A stretch of 64,000 nt of DNA, taken from positions 2,108,001 through 2,172,000 of the forward strand of contig NZ_CP091794.1 of assembly GCF_022024175.1 (NCBI RefSeq), read 5' to 3'. Under the pieces are notes generated by a model that saw only the letters and a program-made list of their open reading frames with translations, was not told the origin of the DNA and made no database searches. This document shows, piece by piece, positions 53,946 through 62,347 of this stretch. The number at the start of each line of letters is the position of its first letter. Within the stretch, counting starts at the first letter, position 1. The position numbers were made by a program, and so were the translations under genes. The stretch is from Prevotella communis (lineage in GTDB: Bacteria > Bacteroidota > Bacteroidia > Bacteroidales > Bacteroidaceae).

Positions 53946-53978
53946 TAGTCGAATAACAACACAAAAAAATAAAAATAT

Positions 53979-55181
53979 ATGAGTTACTTAGTTGACAAAC
54001 AAGGATTTTACGGAGAGTTTGGTGGAGCCTACGTTCCCGAGATTCTCTATGCTACGGTGAAGCGCTTGCAGGAGGAGTATCTGCCCATTATCGAGTCAGA
54101 GGAGTTTAAGCGTGAGTATATGACGCTGCTACGCGACTACGTAGGTCGTCCCTCTCCCCTCTACCTGGCTAAGCGCATGAGCGAGAAATACGGCTGTCAG
54201 CTCTACCTGAAGCGTGAAGACCTGAACCACACCGGTGCCCACAAGATCAACAACACCATCGGACAGATCCTGTTGGCCAAGAAGATGGGTAAGAAACGTA
54301 TCATCGCCGAGACAGGTGCCGGTCAGCACGGCGTGGCTACAGCAACGGTATGCGCCCTGATGGATATGCCCTGCGTGGTATATCAGGGAGCGCTGGACGT
54401 AGAACGTCAGCACGTCAACGTAGAGCGCATGAAGATGCTGGGGGCCGAGGTCCGTCCGGTGAAAACAGGCAACTGGACCCTGAAAGATGCCACCAATGAA
54501 GCCATCCGCGACTGGTGCTGTCATCCCAGTGATACCTTCTACATCATCGGTTCTACCGTGGGTCCCCACCCCTATCCCGATATGGTGGCCCGTCTGCAGA
54601 GCATCATCTCCGAGGAAATCAAGAAGCAACTCCAAGAGAAGATTGGCCGCGACTATCCCGACTACCTGATGGCTTGTGTGGGCGGTGGTTCAAATGCCGC
54701 AGGTACTATCTATCACTATATAGATGATGAGCGCGTGAAGATTGTGCTGGCAGAGGCTGGTGGCAAGGGCGTAGAGACCGGTCATACCGCAGCTACGATT
54801 CACGCTGGCCGACTGGGTATCCTTCATGGTGCCAAGACGCTGGTGATGCAGACCCCCGACGGACAGATTATCGAGGCTGAGAGCATCTCTGCCGGACTGG
54901 ACTATCCCGGTATCGGTCCGATGCATGCCAACCTGGCCACTCAGCATCGTGCAACCGTCTACAGCATCAACGACGACGAGGCCATCCGCGCCGCCTACGA
55001 ACTGACCCGTCTGGAGGGTATCATCCCCGCCCTGGAGAGTGCCCACGCTATTGCAGCCCTCCAGAAGATGACCTTCAAGCCCGAGGATGTGGTAGTGCTG
55101 ACCGTCAGCGGACGTGGCGATAAAGATGTAGAAACCTATCTGAACAACAAAGACTTAGCAGGCGAATATGGAAACTTTTAA
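53979..55181 (+). CDS. trpB: Tryptophan synthase beta chain
   Basis: The 400-residue protein has the TrpB start (GFYGEFGGAYVPEILY), the PLP lysine in HTGAHKINNTIGQ, AETGAGQHGVATATV and the phosphate-binding GGGSNAAG. It joins indole and serine in the TrpA-TrpB complex. It is first in the operon and separate from trpA, which is last, so the two subunits are made from opposite ends. Its 3' end overlaps trpE by 14 bases. Confidence 0.97.
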   Translation: MSYLVDKQGFYGEFGGAYVPEILYATVKRLQEEYLPIIESEEFKREYMTLLRDYVGRPSPLYLAKRMSEKYGCQLYLKREDLNHTGAHKINNTIGQILLAKKMGKKRIIAETGAGQHGVATATVCALMDMPCVVYQGALDVERQHVNVERMKMLGAEVRPVKTGNWTLKDATNEAIRDWCCHPSDTFYIIGSTVGPHPYPDMVARLQSIISEEIKKQLQEKIGRDYPDYLMACVGGGSNAAGTIYHYIDDERVKIVLAEAGGKGVETGHTAATIHAGRLGILHGAKTLVMQTPDGQIIEAESISAGLDYPGIGPMHANLATQHRATVYSINDDEAIRAAYELTRLEGIIPALESAHAIAALQKMTFKPEDVVVLTVSGRGDKDVETYLNNKDLAGEYGNF

Positions 55182-56559
55182 ATATACCACAACCAGCCGT
55201 ACCATTCTGGCCGACCTTTATACACCTGTTGGCGTATACATGCGCCTTCGCGACCTCTATCCACAGAGTGCCCTGATGGAGAGTTCGGATTATCACGACT
55301 CAAATAACTCGCGCTCGTTTATCGGTATCAACCCTATGGCGAGTGTGGCCATCGGTCACGGCCTTGCCAACATCATCTTTCCTGATGGAAGCAATGAGCA
55401 GCATGAAATCAACAACAACTATGGTTCTGCCGATGCCATCCATGCATTGATTGACCATATCAAGGTCACTGGCGAGCATGCAGACACCTGTGGACTCTTC
55501 GGCTATACCTCATTCAATGCCGTACGTTATTTCGAGAATATCGACGTTAAGGACGAGACACAGGCCAAGAACGATGCCCCCGACCTGTTATACATCCTTT
55601 ATAAGGTAGTGATTGTGTTCGACCATTTCAACAACACCCTCACAATTATCTCACTTGATGGCGAAAAGGCACTAGATGATGTGATGAAAGCCATGAATAA
55701 AGCCAACGTAAAGGCTTACGACTTCCATCCTGTAGGCGAAACGACCTCACCCCTTACCGACGAGGAACATAAGGCCAATATCCGAAAGGGCATCCAACAC
55801 TGTCTGCGTGGCGACGTCTTCCAGATTGTGCTCTCACGCCGCTTCATCCAGAAGTATGAGGGCGATGACTTCAAGCTCTATCGTGCCCTCCGCTCAATCA
55901 ACCCTTCACCTTACCTCTTCTACTTCGACTTCGGCGGTTTCCGTATCTTCGGTTCTTCGCCCGAGACGCATTGTCGCATAGAGGGAAAGAAGGCCTACAT
56001 CGACCCCATCGCAGGCACTACCAAGCGTACAGGCGATGCAGAGGCCGATCGCAAGGGAGCCGAATACCTGCGCAATGATCCCAAGGAGAATGCAGAACAT
56101 GTGATGCTGGTTGACCTGGCACGCAACGATCTGTCACGTAATTGTCACGGCGTAAAGGTTGATTTTTACAAAGACCTGCAATATTACTCACATGTCATTC
56201 ATCTCGTGTCACGCGTCTCAGGCGAACTTGACAAGGATGCCGACCCTATCAAGGCTTTCATCGACACCTTCCCTGCCGGCACACTATCAGGTGCCCCAAA
56301 GGTTCGCGCCATGCAGTTGATTTCTGAGTACGAGCCCCATAACCGTGGTGCTTACGGCGGTTGTATCGGCTATATAGGTCTTAACGGATCGCTGAATCAG
56401 GCTATCACCATCCGCACCTTTGTCAGTCGTAACGGTGAGCTCTGGTTTCAGGCAGGCGGAGGTATTGTGGCCAAGAGCGACGAGGAGTACGAACTGCAGG
56501 AGGTTAACAACAAACTGGGTGCACTAAGACGTGCTATCCTCATGGCCGAGAAGATGTAA
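55168..56559 (+). CDS. trpE: Anthranilate synthase component I
   Basis: The 463-residue protein has the chorismate-binding fold with FQIVLSRRF, INPSPYLFYFDFGG, GSSPETH, PIAGTTKRTGDAEADRKG, DLARNDLSRNC and the active-site PAGTLSGAPKVRAM. A feedback site of the type LLESS is present as SALMESSDYHDSNN. It makes anthranilate with ammonia supplied by TrpG. The start lies inside trpB. Confidence 0.96.
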   Translation: METFKYTTTSRTILADLYTPVGVYMRLRDLYPQSALMESSDYHDSNNSRSFIGINPMASVAIGHGLANIIFPDGSNEQHEINNNYGSADAIHALIDHIKVTGEHADTCGLFGYTSFNAVRYFENIDVKDETQAKNDAPDLLYILYKVVIVFDHFNNTLTIISLDGEKALDDVMKAMNKANVKAYDFHPVGETTSPLTDEEHKANIRKGIQHCLRGDVFQIVLSRRFIQKYEGDDFKLYRALRSINPSPYLFYFDFGGFRIFGSSPETHCRIEGKKAYIDPIAGTTKRTGDAEADRKGAEYLRNDPKENAEHVMLVDLARNDLSRNCHGVKVDFYKDLQYYSHVIHLVSRVSGELDKDADPIKAFIDTFPAGTLSGAPKVRAMQLISEYEPHNRGAYGGCIGYIGLNGSLNQAITIRTFVSRNGELWFQAGGGIVAKSDEEYELQEVNNKLGALRRAILMAEKM

Positions 56560-56593
56560 ATTACCTGATTCATTAATCCCCATTAGAACCATC

Positions 56594-57157
56594 ATGAAAA
56601 TAGTTATCATAGATAATTACGACTCGTTTACATACAACTTGAGTCATTTGGTTAAGGAACTGGGTGCCGAAGTCACCGTTTACCGTAACGACCAGTTTGA
56701 ACTGTCGCAACTGGAGGAGTTTAGTAAGATTATTCTTTCCCCAGGTCCTGGCATCCCTTCTGAGGCAGGTCTGCTGCTTGATGTGATTCGCACCTATGCC
56801 GGCAAAAAGCCCATTTTGGGTGTATGTCTCGGTCATCAGGCTATCGGCGAGGCCTTTGGTGGCCAGCTCGAGAACCTGAGCGACGTCTTTCACGGTGTAG
56901 CTACGCCCTGCCATCTCACTAACGACGATGCACTCTTCTCGGGTATCTCGAAGGAATTTACCGTAGGCCGATATCACTCGTGGGTGGTCTCAAAGGAGAA
57001 CTTCCCCGATTGTCTTGAAATCACTGCCGAGAGCAACGAAGGACAGATTATGGCCTTGAAACATAAAACTCTCAACATACGTGGTATCCAGTTCCACCCC
57101 GAGAGCGTGCTCACCCCCGATGGAAAGAAGATGCTGCAGAACTGGATGTTCTTGTAA
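56594..57157 (+). CDS. trpG: Anthranilate synthase component II, glutamine amidotransferase
   Basis: The ATG at 56594 (KIVIIDNYDSFTYNLSHLV) gives 187 residues; the frame is open back to 56531 inside trpE. The class I amidotransferase triad is visible: Cys in LGVCLGHQAIGEAFGG, and His and Glu in IQFHPESVLTPDG. It supplies ammonia to TrpE. An AT-rich spacer of 48 bases with ATTAAAGATTAAAAATTAA follows. Confidence 0.95.
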   Translation: MKIVIIDNYDSFTYNLSHLVKELGAEVTVYRNDQFELSQLEEFSKIILSPGPGIPSEAGLLLDVIRTYAGKKPILGVCLGHQAIGEAFGGQLENLSDVFHGVATPCHLTNDDALFSGISKEFTVGRYHSWVVSKENFPDCLEITAESNEGQIMALKHKTLNIRGIQFHPESVLTPDGKKMLQNWMFL

Positions 57158-57205
57158 CTTGAAGTATTAAAGATTAAAAATTAAGGATTAAACAACAAAA
57201 CAGAT

Positions 57206-58216
57206 ATGGCACAGACAATGAAAGACATCCTGAACAGGATGCTGAACCACGAGGAATTGTCTCGTGAAGAAATGAAGAATATTCTGATTGGTATCACTCA
57301 GAGTGAGTATCCCACCGAGCAGATTACAGCACTGCTCACATCCCTGCAGATGCGCGGTGTTACCGTTGACGAACTGCTTGGTTTCCGCGATGGTATCCTT
57401 GAGACGGGCGTTCCCGCCATTCTCGACGCCGATCGCTATATCGACGTGGTAGGAACCGGTGGCGACCGTAAGAACACCTTTAATATTTCTACGACGAGCT
57501 GTTTCGTCATCGCAGGTGCAGGTTACAAGGTGGCTAAGCACGGTAATTACGCTGCCACTTCTGTTTCGGGTGCCTCGAACGTCATTGCCCATCACGGCAT
57601 TAAGTTCACCGATGATATCGACAAGTTGAACCGCTCACTCAACGAGGCTGGCATTGTCTATCTCCACGCCCAGCTCTTTGCCAAGGCCATGAAGTTTGTT
57701 GGCCCCATCCGCAAGGCGCTGCAGTTCCCAACAATCTTCAATCTGCTTGGTCCTCTGGTCAATCCCTCACAGCCTCAGTGTCAACTGCTTGGCGTAGCCA
57801 ACCTCGACCAGATGCGTCTGTATAACCAGGTTTATCAGAAGATTGGCATCGACTATGGTATCGTGAATTCTATCGACGGCTATGACGAGATTTCATTGAC
57901 TGGCGACTTTAAAGTAACCACCAAGCAGTACGAGCGTATCTTTAAGCCCAGCGACCTCGGCTTCGAGATAGCTAAGCCCGAGGAACTTGTTGGTGGAGCT
58001 ACCGAGGAAGAGGCCGCCCAGATATTCGACTCTGTACTCGAGAATCGTGCGCTGCCTGCCCAGAAGAATATCGTGCTGGCCAATGCCGCCTTCGGTATTC
58101 AGGTGCTTGAAAAGGGCGAGAAGAGCATTGAGGAGTGTATCGCCATTGCCCGCGAGAGTATCGACAGCGGTGCAGCACTGCGTACCTTCAAGAAATTCGT
58201 GGAGCTGAATTCTTAA
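57206..58216 (+). CDS. trpD: Anthranilate phosphoribosyltransferase
   Basis: The 336-residue protein shows DVVGTGGDRKNTFNIST, KHGNYAATSVSGASNVI, the PRPP and anthranilate sites of TrpD, and FNLLGPLVNPSQPQ. It attaches phosphoribose to anthranilate. It is a single-domain protein, not fused to trpG as in E. coli. Confidence 0.96.
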   Translation: MAQTMKDILNRMLNHEELSREEMKNILIGITQSEYPTEQITALLTSLQMRGVTVDELLGFRDGILETGVPAILDADRYIDVVGTGGDRKNTFNISTTSCFVIAGAGYKVAKHGNYAATSVSGASNVIAHHGIKFTDDIDKLNRSLNEAGIVYLHAQLFAKAMKFVGPIRKALQFPTIFNLLGPLVNPSQPQCQLLGVANLDQMRLYNQVYQKIGIDYGIVNSIDGYDEISLTGDFKVTTKQYERIFKPSDLGFEIAKPEELVGGATEEEAAQIFDSVLENRALPAQKNIVLANAAFGIQVLEKGEKSIEECIAIARESIDSGAALRTFKKFVELNS

Positions 58217-58238
58217 CCCCATTAATCCCATCACAACA

Positions 58239-58973
58239 ATGGACATCCTCGAAGAAATCATCATCACCAAGCAGCAAGAGCTGGAGCGCATGCGTCAGAA
58301 GAAGGTCTCTATGCGGGAAGCCCTCCTGGCCTCGCCCACGGGCATCATCGCTGAGTTCAAGCGCCGCTCGCCCTCGAAAGGCTGGATCAAAGAGGAGGGT
58401 AAAGCCTGCGAGATACCCCTGTCGTACCAGCAGAACGGTGCCGCAGCCCTATCTATCCTCACCGACAAGCAATATTTCGGTGGTCACGACCGTTTTATCA
58501 TGGAGGCACGACAGGCAGGCGTCGCTATCCCTGTACTCTACAAGAATTTCGTTATCGACGAGATGCAACTCTACGAAGCCCTGCTATGCGGTGCCTCTGC
58601 CGTACTGCTCATCGCAGCTTGTCTGACGAAAGAAAAACTGCGCACTCTGCTGACAAAAGCTCACGAGCTAGGACTGGAGGTACTGCTTGAAATGCACGAT
58701 GAGCGCGAACTGGAATATGCAGAATTGAATCCAGACCTCTGTGGCATCAACAATCGCCATTTAGGCTCGTTTATTACCGACGTGGAGACTTCTTACCGTC
58801 TGGCCGAGAAGCTACCAAAAGAGGCTGTAAAAGTAAGCGAGAGCGGCATCTCTAACCCACAGACGGTCAGGGAACTGCGCGAGGCAGGTTTCCGCGGTTT
58901 CCTCATCGGTGAGACGTTTATGCGTGAACCCCAGCCAGGACAAGCTCTGAAAGAATTTATTGCAAAGATATGA
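58239..58973 (+). CDS. trpC: Indole-3-glycerol phosphate synthase
   Basis: The 244-residue barrel has IIAEFKRRSPSKGWI, LSILTDKQYFGG, VLYKNFVIDEMQLYEA, GINNRHLGSFITD and VSESGISNPQTV. It closes the indole ring. It overlaps trpF by four bases and is separate from it, unlike the E. coli fusion. Confidence 0.96.
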   Translation: MDILEEIIITKQQELERMRQKKVSMREALLASPTGIIAEFKRRSPSKGWIKEEGKACEIPLSYQQNGAAALSILTDKQYFGGHDRFIMEARQAGVAIPVLYKNFVIDEMQLYEALLCGASAVLLIAACLTKEKLRTLLTKAHELGLEVLLEMHDERELEYAELNPDLCGINNRHLGSFITDVETSYRLAEKLPKEAVKVSESGISNPQTVRELREAGFRGFLIGETFMREPQPGQALKEFIAKI

Positions 58974-59638
58974 AAGTAAAAGTATGCGGCATGCGCGACG
59001 GCGAGAATATTCGTCAGGTCAGCAAGTTAGGCGTCGATTATATCGGCATGATTTTCTGGGAAAAATCGCCCAGAAACGTGACCATGATTCCCTCCCACGC
59101 AGGCATCATCCCCGACACAACACGGCTTGTTGCTAACAGCGAAACGCCGAGTTGCTACCAGAGAGTGGGCGTTTTCGTAGACGAGATGGCACAGAATATC
59201 ATCACGCGGGTGGTGAATTTCAAGTTGGACGTGATTCAGTTGCACGGCCACGAAGAGCCCACACTCATCCGCAACCTGCGCAGTACGATTGACCCCGACT
59301 TGCGTCGAGGCATCCAGATTTGGAAGGCCATCAGCATTATGGATCGCAATTCGGTCGCAATTTATAAGAAGTACGAGGACTGCGTCGATGCCTTCGTTTT
59401 TGATACAAAATGTACGTGCGTAGGCGGTAGCGGAAAGCAGTTTGACTGGTCTGTACTCGACGGCTACGACGGTGAGAAACCTTTCCTGCTTAGTGGCGGT
59501 ATAGGTCCCGACGATGCTGCTCGCATACGCGATTTTAAGCACCCGAAGATGATGGGAATAGATCTCAATTCTCGCTTTGAAACAGAGCCTGGAATGAAAA
59601 ATGTAGAACTATTAAAGCAATTTCTGACACAATTATGA
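58970..59638 (+). CDS. trpF: Phosphoribosylanthranilate isomerase
   Basis: The 222-residue barrel starts [20 protein letters not shown] with the catalytic Cys, and has [33 protein letters not shown] and [11 protein letters not shown], then [16 protein letters not shown]. It isomerises phosphoribosyl anthranilate. Overlaps with both neighbours mean tight translational coupling. Confidence 0.95.
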   Translation: MKVKVCGMRDGENIRQVSKLGVDYIGMIFWEKSPRNVTMIPSHAGIIPDTTRLVANSETPSCYQRVGVFVDEMAQNIITRVVNFKLDVIQLHGHEEPTLIRNLRSTIDPDLRRGIQIWKAISIMDRNSVAIYKKYEDCVDAFVFDTKCTCVGGSGKQFDWSVLDGYDGEKPFLLSGGIGPDDAARIRDFKHPKMMGIDLNSRFETEPGMKNVELLKQFLTQL

Positions 59639-60411
59639 ATAAAATAACACGACTTTTCAACGAAAGAGGCGACAGAAAGCTCCTCTCACTCTATTTTTGC
59701 GCCGGCACCCCCACCCTCGACAGTACCGCCGAAGTAATTAAAACGATGCAGAAACGAGGCATCGACATGATAGAAGTGGGCATTCCTTTCAGCGACCCGA
59801 TGGCCGACGGACCCGTGATTCAGGATGCTGCCACAAAGGCTTTGAAGAACGGAATGAGTCTGCAAACGCTCTTCAATCAGCTCAAGAGCATAAAAGACGA
59901 AGTATCTATACCACTGATACTTATGGGTTATCTAAACCCAATCATGCAGTATGGTATCGAAGCTTTCTGTCAGTCGTGCGTTGAGTCTGGCGTCAGTGGT
60001 GTCATCATCCCCGACCTACCCTTCAAAGACTACCTCGACGACATCAAACCAGTGGCCGATCGCTATGATGTACGCGTCATCATGCTCATCACGCCCGAGA
60101 CCTCCGAGGAGCGTATCCGCTTCATTGATGAGCACACTGAAGGCTTCATTTACATGGTATCATCAGCTGCCACAACGGGGGCGCAACAGTCGTTTGACGA
60201 ACAAAAACAGGCTTATTTCCACAAGATTAATGCCATGAACCTGCGAAATCCGCGCATGATTGGCTTCGGAATCAGTAACAAGCAGACCCTGGAATCAGCC
60301 CAATCAAACGCTGCAGGTGCCATCATCGGCTCAAAATTTGTGCAACTCCTCGACGAGGAAAAAGACGCAAATCGTGCTCTTGACAGACTTTTCGAAGCAC
60401 TCTCGAAGTAA
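59635..60411 (+). CDS. trpA: Tryptophan synthase alpha chain
   Basis: The 258-residue barrel shows [19 protein letters not shown] with the catalytic Glu and Asp region, [36 protein letters not shown] and GFGISNKQT. It releases indole from indole-3-glycerol phosphate and passes it to TrpB. It ends the operon, just before a hairpin terminator. Confidence 0.96.
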   Translation: MNKITRLFNERGDRKLLSLYFCAGTPTLDSTAEVIKTMQKRGIDMIEVGIPFSDPMADGPVIQDAATKALKNGMSLQTLFNQLKSIKDEVSIPLILMGYLNPIMQYGIEAFCQSCVESGVSGVIIPDLPFKDYLDDIKPVADRYDVRVIMLITPETSEERIRFIDEHTEGFIYMVSSAATTGAQQSFDEQKQAYFHKINAMNLRNPRMIGFGISNKQTLESAQSNAAGAIIGSKFVQLLDEEKDANRALDRLFEALSK

Positions 60412-60433
60412 CCACATACTCCATTCTTTTGTG

Positions 60434-60482
60434 TTTTACCCTGAAAAACGTTGTTTTTGATTCAACGATTTCCAGGGTAAAA
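60434..60482. terminator. Terminator after trpA
   Basis: TTTTACCCTG (60434-60443) and CAGGGTAAAA (60473-60482) form a 10-bp outer stem, and CGTTG/CAACG an inner one. It sits between convergent trpA and the transporter remnant. Confidence 0.8.
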
Positions 60483-60486
60483 TACT

Positions 60487-60798
60487 TTACTTTGAAATCA
60501 ACAACCGATACAGGTTGCACCCAATGAAATTGCCCAGGACTTCCATCAGGTAGATAGCCAACAACTGGATGCTGATCATCTGAGGGACGACCAAGAAAAA
60601 AAAAGGCATCTGCCACAGAATGGGTAAAACCACACAGGATGAAGACGGGCACACCAAATAATAAAGGTAGGAATTTACCCTCGCGGCCAAACTGGACAGC
60701 GGTGGTCATGATAAATCCGCAGCCAATGGCCAACAGGAAGCAGGCCAAAGGGCCCTTGGCCAGTCTGCAGAACGCAAAATCTTAACATAGTGATTCAT
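60487..60798 (-). pseudogene. Decayed formate/nitrite transporter fragment
   Basis: Read on the minus strand, one frame gives PLACFLLAIGCGFIMTTAVQ and FLPLLFGVPVFILCGFTHSV, the C-terminal half of an FNT channel (the VFILCGFxHSVA motif is typical). After a run of nine A/T bases (60596-60604) the sequence continues in another frame as LLAIYLMEVLGNFIGCNLYR, the last FNT helix. Eight bases in the run would restore the frame. The first codons (MNHYVKILRSA from 60798) are in yet another frame, and the first half of the family (about 150 residues) is missing. So there is at least one deletion plus one frameshift, with the promoter kept. Confidence 0.75.
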
Positions 60799-60803
60799 GG
60801 GTG

Positions 60804-60811
60804 CAAAGGTA
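60804..60811 (-). promoter_or_regulatory. -7 promoter element of the transporter remnant
   Basis: TACCTTTG followed by CACCC on the minus strand, 5 bases before the ATG at 60798. Confidence 0.55.
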
Positions 60812-60861
60812 CTCAAAAAAAAATGACTTTCAGTACATTTTCCAGAAATAATCCCCACACG

Positions 60862-61107
60862 TCACAGCATCCCTTCCAGCATCTCAACAGCCTTGGTGAT
60901 ATCCTCCAGAAAATGCTGATGGTCGCGCAGGAAGTCGGTACGGCCACCACAGATGCCATCATACAGATCAGGACTCATTTCGTCGGCATAGGCGGCAATG
61001 GCCATCTCGATGTCATCCTTCTGCCAGTCGAGCGTGGAATGCACATAGATGCGCTGCTTCTGATGCAGGAAGCTATAGGCGGTCTCTATACTGTCTTTTG
61101 TAATCAT
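60862..61107 (-). CDS. Small hypothetical protein coupled to the DUF4250 gene
   Basis: The 81-residue protein (MITKDSIETAYSFLHQKQRI) is probably helical and soluble, rich in acidic residues, with KAVEMLEGML at the end. Its ATG overlaps the stop of the DUF4250 gene by four bases, so the two are one unit. I do not recognise the family. Confidence 0.65.
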   Translation of the reverse strand: MITKDSIETAYSFLHQKQRIYVHSTLDWQKDDIEMAIAAYADEMSPDLYDGICGGRTDFLRDHQHFLEDITKAVEMLEGML

Positions 61108-61313
61108 CGGGTTGCGGTGTCATAACCTATCGGACGGAACTGTCGTTGCTCCTCGCTATACACAAATCCATGTCCGTAAAGGTAGTCCTTGACATGTACG
61201 GGTTCTGTACCAAAGTTATAGCATAGAGACTCAAGCGTGTCGAACTCCTCGTCACGCAGCAGCATATTCACACTCGAAACCAGTATAGCAGGGTCTTTCG
61301 GTAAGTAATCCAT
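61104..61313 (-). CDS. DUF4250 domain protein
   Basis: The 69-residue protein starts MDYLPKDPAILVSSVNMLLR and continues DEEFDTLESLCYNFG, which matches the DUF4250 pattern (LPKDPAML-x-S-x-VN-x-LRD, then a short helix-turn-helix-like part). The function is unknown. A promoter with flanking inverted repeats lies just upstream. Confidence 0.8.
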   Translation of the reverse strand: MDYLPKDPAILVSSVNMLLRDEEFDTLESLCYNFGTEPVHVKDYLYGHGFVYSEEQRQFRPIGYDTATR

Positions 61314-61331
61314 TTCGAATAATCATATTAA

Positions 61332-61364
61332 ATCGGATTGCAAAGGTACTTAAAAATCCGATAA
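61332..61364 (-). promoter_or_regulatory. Promoter and possible operator of the DUF4250 gene
   Basis: TACCTTTG (61341-61348, minus strand) is flanked by an 8-bp inverted repeat, ATCGGATT (61332-61339) and AATCCGAT (61355-61362). The upstream TTATCGGATTT at 61354-61364 and its five-base distance to TACCTTTGC are identical to 18477-18500. Confidence 0.6.
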
Positions 61365-61412
61365 TTTTCCTACCTTTTCATTGATTATTAGGATAGTTTA
61401 GGATTAAAATAG

Positions 61413-61447
61413 GAGAATCCCCACCACATGATAGGGATTTTCTTTTT
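61413..61447 (+). terminator. Orphan terminator-like hairpin
   Basis: GAGAATCCC (61413-61421) pairs with GGGATTTTC (61434-61442, one G-T pair), followed by six Ts on the plus strand. No plus-strand gene lies directly upstream, so its transcript, if any, is unknown. Confidence 0.5.
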
Positions 61448-61468
61448 TATTGTTTGAAGCAAAATGCG

Positions 61469-61476
61469 TATCTTTG
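61469..61476 (+). promoter_or_regulatory. -7 promoter element for the DKNYY gene
   Basis: TATCTTTG followed by CACC, 33 bases before the ATG at 61510. Confidence 0.7.
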
Positions 61477-61509
61477 CACCTGTTATTAATCAATTAAAAA
61501 ACCAATGTT

Positions 61510-62043
61510 ATGAAAAAGATTACTACACTCAAAAAGTCACTGATGGTGATAGGTTTTATAGGATGGAGCCTATCGGGTTTTGCACAAGCGTACAAAATAG
61601 ACCGCAACAAGGTCTTTTTCGACAGGGAGCCAATACCGCATGCGGATGCCCGTTCGTTCGTAGATTTAGGTCATGGTTATGCCAAGGATCGCAACAATGT
61701 GTATCACCATGGTCGCATACTTGAGTTTGTAGACCCAGCCACATTCCGTTTGAAAGGGCGCGACAACTCACATTTCCACGAAGAAGGAGACTGGCATGAA
61801 CATGACAGAAGCCCCAAGGGATATTACAAGACGAAGTTCAACGTGTACTACGGAGACAAGAAGATAGACGCCATGGCCTCTTCTTTCAAGGAGATTGGTG
61901 ACGGTTATGCCAAGGATGCCTTCAATGTATTCTATTACGGAAAGAAGATTGACGGTGCCTCTGCCTCTACATTCAAATATACAGGCGACGGCTATGCACA
62001 AGATGCATTCAACGCTTACTATAGGGGACGGAAACTTGATTAG
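61510..62043 (+). CDS. Exported DKNYY-repeat protein
   Basis: The 177-residue protein has a signal peptide (LMVIGFIGWSLSGFAQ), and then repeats of the DKNYY type: GYAKDRNNVYHHGR, KTKFNVYYGDKKID, GYAKDAFNVFYYGKKID and GYAQDAFNAYYRGRKLD, each about 28-30 residues apart. DKNYY proteins are widespread in Bacteroidetes and Fusobacteria without an assigned function. Terminator and tRNA follow. Confidence 0.88.
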   Translation: MKKITTLKKSLMVIGFIGWSLSGFAQAYKIDRNKVFFDREPIPHADARSFVDLGHGYAKDRNNVYHHGRILEFVDPATFRLKGRDNSHFHEEGDWHEHDRSPKGYYKTKFNVYYGDKKIDAMASSFKEIGDGYAKDAFNVFYYGKKIDGASASTFKYTGDGYAQDAFNAYYRGRKLD

Positions 62044-62066
62044 TGATTATCAAACAGTTAAAATAA

Positions 62067-62095
62067 AAAAAGAGAGGTGGTAAACCTCTCTTTTT
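62067..62095. terminator. Bidirectional terminator
   Basis: AAAAAGAGAGGT (62067-62078) pairs with ACCTCTCTTTTT (62084-62095) around a 5-base loop. It serves the DKNYY gene on the plus strand and tRNA-Lys on the minus strand. Confidence 0.9.
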
Positions 62096-62097
62096 AG

Positions 62098-62170
62098 TAC
62101 ACCCGCAGAGGCTCGAACTCTGGACACCCTGATTAAGAGTCAGGTGCTCTACCAACTGAGCTACGGGTGC
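62098..62170 (-). tRNA. tRNA-Lys (anticodon CTT)
   Basis: The minus strand folds as a cloverleaf of 73 bases: acceptor GCACCCG with CGGGTGT, D arm AGCTCAGTTGGTAGAGC, anticodon stem CCTGA/TCAGG with loop CTCTTAA (anticodon CTT), and T arm with GTTCGAGC. The discriminator is A. The CCA end is not encoded. Confidence 0.96.
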
Positions 62171-62215
62171 ATCGTTTTTTATTGTTGATTCAGCGCTCTT
62201 GCTGAATTGCGGGTG

Positions 62216-62223
62216 CAAAGGTA
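62216..62223 (-). promoter_or_regulatory. -7 promoter element for tRNA-Lys
   Basis: TACCTTTG followed by CACCC on the minus strand, 46 bases upstream of the tRNA. A small hairpin (TTCAGC/GCTGAA, around 62190-62206) lies between, in the precursor 5' leader. Confidence 0.65.
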
Positions 62224-62317
62224 CGGAGTTTTTTTGAAACCACCAAACTTTTTCTTATTTTTTTTCGATTTTCATCAAAATTTTCTTCTCAGAGGCATTA
62301 TTTCTGATAAAATTGAT

Positions 62318-62325
62318 TATCTTTG
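62318..62325 (+). promoter_or_regulatory. -7 promoter element for the P-loop/CYTH gene
   Basis: TATCTTTG, 22 bases before the ATG at 62348; it rules out the longer open frame from 62207. Confidence 0.65.
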
Positions 62326-62347
62326 TACTCAAAATACAAGCATTAGA

